Below, one piece after another: positions 57,135 to 64,000 of a stretch of DNA of 64,000 nt. Within the stretch, counting starts at the first letter, position 1, and each line of letters opens with the position of its first letter. Both the position numbers and the translations under genes were made by a program. The notes under the pieces were generated by a model that was not told where the DNA came from, did not search any database, and was given only the letters and a program-made list of their open reading frames with translations. This DNA comes from Chloroflexi bacterium TSY (GTDB lineage Bacteria; Chloroflexota; Anaerolineae; Caldilineales; Caldilineaceae), in the NCBI GenBank assembly GCA_019217005.1, contig JAHBNG010000034.1, positions 62,001 to 126,000 of the forward strand. Direction: 5' to 3'.

Positions 57135-57264
57135 ATAGGTTTACACTTTTAGAAACAGAAAGAACGTTTATATTCTCTGATTTCGCCGGTTCTCAGAGAG
57201 AAAACGGTCTCATATAGATTTTTGTCTATATATCAAAAGTGTAAACCTAATTTTGAACCACCCC
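57110..57264. repeat. 155-bp MITE (variant A) in the STAND giant, TSD GCGGAAAC
   Basis: It appears identical in sequence to 13355-13509. GCGGAAAC flanks at 57102-57109 and 57265-57272. Removing 163 bp (element plus one duplication) restores the frame across EAETTQPTVGLST. Confidence 0.96.
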
Positions 57265-60200
57265 GCGGAAACGACTCAACCAACAGTTGGTCTGTCCACT
57301 GAACCACTAAACATCTCCAAGTTTAAGGTGCCGCACTTCAGGATAGGGGGGGTATCTCGCGGTGTTGTCCACAATCTTCCCTCTCACCCTACACCCTTCA
57401 TCGGACGGACAGAAGAGCGTCTACAACTCTTGGATACTCTCCAAGATCTGGCATGCCGTCTAATCACCCTTGCCGGACCCGGCGGTATCGGCAAAACGCG
57501 ACTGGCTATTCAGTTAGCGCAAGACATTGCAAATGCCTCGCCAGACGCAGTCACGTTTCTCAATGGCATCCACTTTGTTGCACTGGCACCGATCAATTCA
57601 CCCGACCTACTCGTTCCCACGATTGCGGATGCGCTCAATTTTACCTTCTACGATGATGTAGACCGACGAGTGCAACTTCTGGACTATTTGCGAGAAAAGA
57701 AGCTGTTGCTGGTTCTGGATAACTTTGAACATCTACTGGATGGCGCTGACCTCATAACCGACATGCTCGCTGCAGCACCAGGGCTGAAGATGTTAGTTAC
57801 GTCACGCGAGGCGCTCAACGTGCAGTCAGAATGGTTTCAGCCGGTGAACAACTTGGATTTTCCCAAGGATGAGGTGGTTGAAATCGACGATTTGGAAGCA
57901 GAGTTAACCAATTACAGCGCGGTTCAGCTTTTTGTCCAATGTGCCCGACGAGTCCGCCCAGACTTCTCGCTTGAGACGCAGCAGCAGTCCGTCCTGCGCA
58001 TTTGCCATTTGGTCGGCGGGATGCCTCTCGGCATCGAGTTGGCCACCGCCTGGCTGAAGTCGCTGCCCTGTGAACGCGTTTGTCAGGAAATTGAGCGAAA
58101 TCTCGACTTTCTGACCACCACCATGCGCGACCTCCCTGAACGCCACCGCAGTATGCGGGCCGTCTTTGTCTCTTCCTGGCAATTGTTGTCCGAGGTCGAA
58201 CAGGATATACTCAAGCAGTTGACCATCTTTCGCAGTGGCTTCCGAGCCGAAGCGGCTGAGCAGGTTGTCATTCCCCATAACGGCTTGCCTATACAGCTAA
58301 CGGTGTTGGCGAGTTTGGTAGAAAAATCCTTGGTGAATTTGACATCCGAGGGACGTTACGAGTTGCATGAATTGTTGCGACAATTTGCCGCGGAAAAACT
58401 GGCTGAAGGTCTGCAAGAGCAAGACGCAACGCAAGATCGTCACTGCGAATATTTCACTACATTTCTCCAAGAGAGGGAGAAAACGATCATTGGGAATCAG
58501 CAGAAAACCATTCTAGACGAGATCAAGGCCGAGCTTGAAAATGTCCGAGCCGCCTGGAGTTGGGCTGTTGAGCAAGGTCAAGTAGATAAGATCGACCGCG
58601 CCCTGAAAAGTCTTTACCAGTTCTACTGGATCCGCAGCCGCTTTCACGAGGGGGCCGAAGCCTTCAACCACGCGGTCTCCTGTCTACAAACGTTGACCCC
58701 GGACCCAAAATCAGAAGCCATTTTGGCAAAACTCCTGGGACGGCAAGGGGCGTTTTGTTCTACCTTAAGCCGCTACGAACAGGCTAAGGAGCTGTTGCAA
58801 AGGAGTTTGGATTTAGCCGATCGCCTTGAGCTCCAGTCAGATAGCGTTTTTGCCCTCAATTATCTGGGAGATATTGCTCGAGACCAAAACGAGTTTACTA
58901 AAGCAATCAAACTCTATCAACAGAGCCTGAGTATCAGTACAACTTGTGGACACCAAGCAGGAGCAGCATACGCCCGATATGGCTTGGGCTGGGTACCTGC
59001 GCATCTAGGTAATTACAGAGATGCCAAACAGAATCTTCAGGAGAGTCTCGCTCTGTATAGAGCCTTGGGACATCAAGACGGCATGGCTTATACACTGGAT
59101 AGGCTAGGTGTGGTCCTTTGGCAAATGGGGCGATATCAGGAGGCAGCACAACATTGCCGCGAAAGCCTGACTATTTTCAAAGAAATTGGGAACCGCTTTG
59201 GCATTGCCAAGGCGCTCAGTGACCTTGGCCTGATTGCCCATGGCTTTGGCGGCGAGAAACTTACTGAGGCCAAGTTACTCCTTGAAGAAAGCCTGGCGAT
59301 TTGTCGCGAGACGGGCTATCAATTCGAAGTTATGATCCAGCTCCAACTACTGGGTCGGGTTGCCAATGATATGGAAATGTATCAAGAATCCCAACAGTAT
59401 AGCCAGGAAGCTTTGGCAATCTCCAAGAAGATCGGCGCGGAAAACACTGCAATTGAAGTTCTCAACAATCTCGGAGATGCTGCCCGTGGCCTAGGGGATT
59501 ACCTCTCCGCCCAAAAATATCTGCTTGAAGCCTTGAAGTTTGGAGACAATGAGAGCAATTGGAAAAAAATAGAGACCTTGGTCCGTTGGGCCTCACTCCT
59601 TATATCTGAAAGCGATCCTGTTGCGATAGGTGACGCTGCAGATAATAAAGAGGCTTTCATTAATGATCATAGAAAGCGAGCAGTTGAGCTTTTAACCCTG
59701 GTGATGAACCATCCATCAACAGAACAAATTCATAAAGATAGGGCAAACCATTTACTAACTGCTCTGACGACCAAGTTGCCTTCAGCTATAGTGACAGCAG
59801 CCCAGGAGCGGGGTAAAGCCAAATCGTTGGGCGAGGTTGTAGCTGAGATTGTGGCAGAGCATGAGTCCACTCAACGCCCCAGCGTTAACCAACACGATGC
59901 CCCCAGCGCAGCCAACAATCTACCAATCCAACCAACCACCTTCATCGGGCGTGAGCGAGAATTGGCTGAGATCAAGCAGCTTGTCCTCAATGAATCTGAT
60001 TGTCGCCTCTTAACGCTGATTGGTCCGGGCGGTGCCGGGAAGACGCGCCTGGCATTAGAGACAGCGGCCACCGTGCTTAGTGTATTTCCCCACGGAGTCT
60101 ACTTTGCTCCCCTGGCACCGGTGAACGAGGTCGAATTCATTGTTTCAACGATTGCTGAAGCCATCGACCTCACCTTCCGCGGCGAAACGGAACCCAAAGC

Positions 60201-60780
60201 ACAACTGCTGAATCACCTTCGTGATAAATCGTTGCTCTTGGTCGTTGACAATTTTGAACATCTCCTCGACGGGGTCGATCTGCTCGCAGAAATGTTGAGC
60301 GAGGCCCCACATGCCAAGCTGCTGGTGACGTCACGCGAACGGCTAAATTTGCAGGAAGAATGGGGATATGAGGTACAGGGGATGGCCTTTCCGTCTTCGC
60401 AGATCGAGCAGTTTGACACTAGTGAGTTGGAAAGTCTCGAGAATTACAGCGCCTTACAACTCTTCCTTCAGCGTGCGCGACGAGCTAAGTCTGGTTTTAT
60501 TCTGACTGAAGAAGAGCGGCCCTCTCTGGTCCGCATTTGTCAAATGGTTGACGGGATGCCGTTGGGGCTGGAGCTGGCGGCCAGTTGGATCACCTTGATG
60601 TCGTGTCGAGAAATTGCGGCTGAGATTGAGCAGAGTCTCGATTTTCTGACTTCCTCCATGCGCAACGTGCCCGAGCGACACCGTAGCCTGCGGGCCGTCT
60701 TTGAACACTCCTGGCGACTACTGACAAATGATCAAAAAGCTGTCTGTCTTTCGCGGTGGGTTCACCCGCCCCGCTGCTGA
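57253..60780 (+). pseudogene. Giant STAND/TPR gene, fragment 3: module 2 and start of module 3
   Basis: The apparent start codon is inside the MITE; native sequence begins at TTQPTVGLSTEPL. Module 2: NLPSHPTPFIGRTEERLQLL, GPGGIGKTR (57475-57498), LLLVLDNFEHLLDGADL, MLVTSREALNVQSE and GGMPLGIELATAWLK. The winged helix is QDILKQLTIFRSGF and the junction AELENVRAAWSWAVEQG. TPRs run to about 59750, closing with SAIVTAAQERGKAKSLGE. Module 3 then starts without a stop: NLPIQPTTFIGRERELAEIK, GPGGAGKTR (about 60022-60045) and LLLVVDNFEHLLDGVDL. Near 60730 a small deletion shifts the frame: SWRLLTNDQ ends this frame and IKKLSVFRGGF continues in the next. Confidence 0.88.
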
Positions 60781-62119
60781 AAGTATCGCTGGGGCAACTC
60801 TTCACGCGCTCATGACCTTGGTCAATAAGTCATTGATACACCCTGATGACACCAGCCGCTATCACATCCACGAGTTGCTGCGGCAATACGGTGCTGAGAA
60901 ATTGGTGGAGTCTGAGGAGATGGAACAGATCCAAGACCATCATCTGACATTCTTTCTCGGGTTGGCAGAGGAAGCCGAGCCACAACTGGAAGGTTCAGAC
61001 CAAGCAACTTGGCTGAAGCGGCTGGAGGCAGAACACGATAATCTGCGGGCGGCGTTGGCGTGGAGCCGCAATGAGAAAAGCACAGCCGAATTTGGTTTGC
61101 GTCTGACCAGCTCGCTAGCGTTGTTTTGGAAGGGGCGCAGCTATATGAGCGAAGGGCGGGAGCAATTAGCACTGGCGCTCGCCAGACCTTCCGCTTCTCA
61201 CCGAACAGAGGCGCGAGCTAAGACTCTCTTCGAGGCTGGACGCCTAGCCTCTGAACAAGGCGACTATGCGGAAGCTCAGGCACTGCTGCAAGAGAGTCTA
61301 TCTATTTATCGAGAACTTGGCCCGGATGGCCAGTACGGTCTCGCTCGTGTGCTTGTCACGCTCTCATTTACACAGGTGGAGATGGGCAACTTCGCAACGG
61401 CGTATTCTCTGCTGGAAGAGGCTCTGAGTATTATGCGTGCGTTGCAAGACGAGCAAGGTATTGCTGGCGCGCTCTTTCATCTGGGGTGGTGTGCGGTGCG
61501 GCAGGGCCGCTACGAGCAGGCAACTCGTTCCTTCGAAGAAGTCGTACCAATATACTGTCGCCTTGGCCACAAGAATGGGTTGACTTATGTTCTTGCTGGA
61601 CTGGGAGAGATAGCACTGCGTCAGGATGACGATGAGCAAGCCATTGCGCTGCTGGAAGAGAGTGTGGCGCTCAGTCGCGAGTTGGGCGCAAATTGGCGTG
61701 TGGCCGCCTCACTTGGAACTTTAGGCTGGGTCGCCCTGCGGCGCGGTGATTTGACGCAAGCTGTGACGCTACTGAGAGAGAGCTTGACGCTACGTCGCGA
61801 GGTCAATGACAGGGCAGGTGGCATCGCCTGGTGCTTGGAAAAACTAGCAGAAATTGCGCTGACCAGAGGGCGACAACAGACCCCTCAACGAGCTGAGGAC
61901 TTTCAACATGCCGCGCGGCTCTTTGGGACCGCGGAAGCCTTGCGTGAGTCGATCGGCTCTGTCATCGATTTAGTCGACCAGCCCGAATATGAACGTCAAA
62001 TAGCCAGCTTGACGGAGCAACTCGATGAAGCAACCTTCACAGCAGCATGGACCGAAGGGCGGACGATGACCCAAGAGCAGGCGATTGATTACGCATTAGC
62101 AGTAGACCTAATTTCTTAG
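60728..62119 (+). pseudogene. Giant STAND/TPR gene, fragment 4: end of module 3
   Basis: 463 codons from the winged-helix (IKKLSVFRGGFTRPAAESIAGATL) through the junction AEHDNLRAALAWSRNEK into about eight TPRs. These include YAEAQALLQESLSIYRELG and ATAYSLLEEALSIMRALQ, ending GEIALRQDDDEQAIALLEESVALSREL. The C-terminal family tail (LDEATFTAAWTEGRTMTQEQAIDYAL) closes at 62119. The start codon at 60728 is probably not used as such. If translation restarts there, a TPR-only protein would result. It is the native C-terminus of the giant protein. Confidence 0.87.
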
Positions 62120-62281
62120 CACTTCTCTAGCGAACGTAGGGTTCGGAATTAAATAACGCATCGAAGATTCTTCGTTTCACTCGAGAATGACATCGATGAA
62201 TTATTTAATCGTCATTCCATAGCAAAACAGTAGTCGAACCTGCCATTTTGCAACCCTGCAACTCTTCCAAAGGAGCGACAG

Positions 62282-62872
62282 ATGGACATACAAGATTTCT
62301 TCGTGACCCGCTACAGCACGCTATACGATTTCTTTATTCCCAACATCTGGGAGAAGCTCACGCACGAGCAGATACGGCACCAGCCCCATCCATGTATGAA
62401 CACGGTTGCGTGGAATCTGTGGCACATGACCCGAGCTGAGGATGCGGGATTAAACCGTTTTGTGACAGACGGAACCGAGGTTCTGGATGATGGGGATTGG
62501 AACGCAAAGCTCAATTTAACGATCCGCCACGTGGGCATGGGCATGAATAACGATGAGGTGTTCGCGTTAACGCAGCAGATCGATCTGGACGCGTTGAAGG
62601 GCTACAATGACGCCGTTCATCAACGGACGCTGGAGATTTTGCCCACTCTGACCGCGACCATGCTTGATGAGGTTCTGGATGAGGCCCATCGCCTTTCAGT
62701 GGCTGTTGATGAAGGATATGCCAACCCAGATCTACCCGGGATGGAAATGGTCTATCAAAATTGGACCAAGGGAGAATGCCTGATGCATCTCGGACTGACC
62801 CACAATTATGAGCACATCGGCGTCATTGGGACAATTGCCAGTCTGATGGATGTTATCGTCATAGCCGGTTGA
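62282..62872 (+). CDS. DinB-like four-helix metalloprotein
   Basis: 196 residues. AAGGAGCGACAG precedes ATG 62282. NTVAWNLWHMTRAED contains the first metal-ligand His of the DinB/YfiT-like fold. LGLTHNYEHIGVIG supplies the other two (H-x3-H). The family comprises metal-dependent four-helix bundles, some of them thiol-transferases using bacillithiol or mycothiol, others with unknown chemistry. The gene is monocistronic. A short spacer (62120-62281) shows no feature except a palindrome-like TCATTC/GAATGA pair. Confidence 0.82.
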   Translation: MDIQDFFVTRYSTLYDFFIPNIWEKLTHEQIRHQPHPCMNTVAWNLWHMTRAEDAGLNRFVTDGTEVLDDGDWNAKLNLTIRHVGMGMNNDEVFALTQQIDLDALKGYNDAVHQRTLEILPTLTATMLDEVLDEAHRLSVAVDEGYANPDLPGMEMVYQNWTKGECLMHLGLTHNYEHIGVIGTIASLMDVIVIAG

Positions 62873-63047
62873 GTAAGACTCTTGTGTACATGATCATCTT
62901 GATTAGAGTATATCCATCTGAATGCATTAAAAGCTTCCACACTCCTTAAGTAATTTGTAGACTGAATAACTATATTGTAAACTTATCTAGTTGATTTATC
63001 ATCAAGGTAGTCTATATACTCGTTTTAGTTGCCTTGTGTTTAGCAAT

Positions 63048-63953
63048 ATGGAGAGTCGAAGTTTTATGTTTAGACGATTGAGTAGTAAGCTTTTGATGAT
63101 TGGTACCTTGCTTGTTGTAGGGCTGGTGACTATGCCTGTGTTTGCGGTGTCGTCAGCAAGCGTTAGCTATGGCGATCCAGTGACGATGGGTAATGGGTCC
63201 ATACGGACTTTCGTGAAGTCTGCAGGCAATGGGAAACCATTAGAAGTCGGTGTTGAGTTTGGCGGGATAGCGCTCAGTGGCTTACCGACAGCGGTAAGTG
63301 ATGGCAAATGGGATGTTTTGGATTCGGGTGGAAATGTCGTCTGGCCTTGCTGTGGGCATGAACACCTGCTCTTTTTTCCAGACACTGGTCAAAACCACCC
63401 ATTCCAACATGCAGTGATCAACTGGAACCCAGTTGGTCATCCACCGCCAGCCATTTATGGTCTTCCTCATTTTGATTTCCACTTTTACATCATTAGTAAC
63501 GCGACACGCACATCAATTGAGGCTCCTACCGCCGAAACAGTGTGCTCCCCTGATCCAATGCTGATTCCATTGACCTGTGAAGACTTTGAAACGGCAACAG
63601 CACCGTTGTCGCCTCAGCAAAGACCACCCTTATTCATGTCCGTTGGTGCCGTGGAACCCGCAATGGGCAACCATTTGATTAATCCGACCGCACGCGAATT
63701 CAATGGTGAGCCATTTACCGAAACCTGGATCTTTGGTACTTGGGATGGTGCCATTAGCTTTTTCGAACCAATGCTCACCCTGGATTTTCTAAAGGACCTC
63801 AATGGTACTGATTGTGTGCGGATCAGCATGCCGCAAGCATTTGCCGAGGCAGGCAATTATCCAACGCGTTACTGCATGAAATATCAGAAAGGTCAGGATC
63901 TCTATACAATTACATTAGACAAGTTCCGATGGTTTGACGCCGCCACAGACTAG
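63048..63953 (+). CDS. Secreted protein, possibly DUF5602/TTHB210-like
   Basis: About 301 residues from ATG 63048, or 295 from ATG 63066; GGAGAG lies 12-17 bases before the second. SSKLLMIGTLLVVGLVTMPVFAVSSA is a signal peptide. The mature part holds CCGHEHLLFFPD, YGLPHFDFHFYII and MGNHLINP, where clustered histidines suggest a metal site. This pattern resembles DUF5602/TTHB210-like secreted proteins, but I am not certain. No partner genes are visible before the window ends. The spacer 62873-63047 is AT-rich and probably holds its promoter. Confidence 0.65.
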   Translation: MESRSFMFRRLSSKLLMIGTLLVVGLVTMPVFAVSSASVSYGDPVTMGNGSIRTFVKSAGNGKPLEVGVEFGGIALSGLPTAVSDGKWDVLDSGGNVVWPCCGHEHLLFFPDTGQNHPFQHAVINWNPVGHPPPAIYGLPHFDFHFYIISNATRTSIEAPTAETVCSPDPMLIPLTCEDFETATAPLSPQQRPPLFMSVGAVEPAMGNHLINPTAREFNGEPFTETWIFGTWDGAISFFEPMLTLDFLKDLNGTDCVRISMPQAFAEAGNYPTRYCMKYQKGQDLYTITLDKFRWFDAATD

Positions 63954-64000
63954 ATTCTGTTGACATTTTGCGTCTGAATAGGTATCTCTTGCGGGGTCTG

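Overview
The window looks like a chromosomal segment of a Chloroflexota bacterium, most likely the Caldilineae/Anaerolineae side. This is an inference. It rests on gene content: many GT4/GT2 glycosyltransferases, secreted FG-GAP proteins, a GT39-type membrane glycosyltransferase, NB-ARC/TPR proteins of the 'PTPFIGRE' type, and a sugar ABC transporter beside Gfo/Idh/MocA, epimerase and PhyH genes. I saw no rRNA, tRNA or CRISPR array.

Layout. 1-2.5 kb: an IS630-type transposase remnant interrupted by an IS with a two-frame DDE transposase. 2.7-22.3 kb: a cell-surface glycan cluster with a GT2-GT4 fusion, methyltransferases, an FG-GAP surface protein, a MAPEG protein, further GT4 and GT2 enzymes, a double GNAT acetyltransferase and a GT39-like integral membrane enzyme. 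Several of its genes are broken. 22.3-25.5 kb: an IS701-type element, a TIM-barrel sugar isomerase/epimerase and a stack of nested palindromic repeats. 25.5-28.8 kb: a PAS histidine kinase with its NarL-type response regulator, which carries an in-frame stop. 28.9-39.6 kb: aldo/keto reductase remnants and secreted-protein genes cut by three different IS elements. 40.1-49.1 kb: a probable sugar uptake and catabolism locus (PhyH-type oxygenase, substrate-binding lipoprotein, two permeases, Gfo/Idh/MocA oxidoreductase, NAD-dependent epimerase). The PhyH gene is split by an ISL3 element. 49.2-51.1 kb: a duplicated-domain lipoprotein and a uracil-DNA glycosylase. 51.1-53.0 kb: a second copy of the 29.6 kb IS, with three nested MITEs inside it. 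53.05-62.1 kb: what appears to be one very large open reading frame made of repeated STAND NTPase plus TPR modules (three NTPase domains and four TPR blocks remain), now broken by an IS, a MITE and small indels. 62.3-64 kb: a DinB-like protein and a secreted protein.

The most striking feature is the density of small non-autonomous elements whose exact target duplications can be read directly. There are five copies of a 155-bp MITE (8-bp TSDs), three of them nested inside one another. There are two copies of a 215-bp MITE (5-bp TSDs), one inside a 78-bp palindrome. A 104-bp MITE carries the ends of the resident two-frame IS (8-bp TSD). Two copies of a 79-bp element and several TAA- or 3-bp-TSD palindromes complete the set. 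Removing these elements on paper restores the reading frames of a methyltransferase gene and of the giant STAND gene, so insertion order and ancestral genes can be reconstructed from this window alone.
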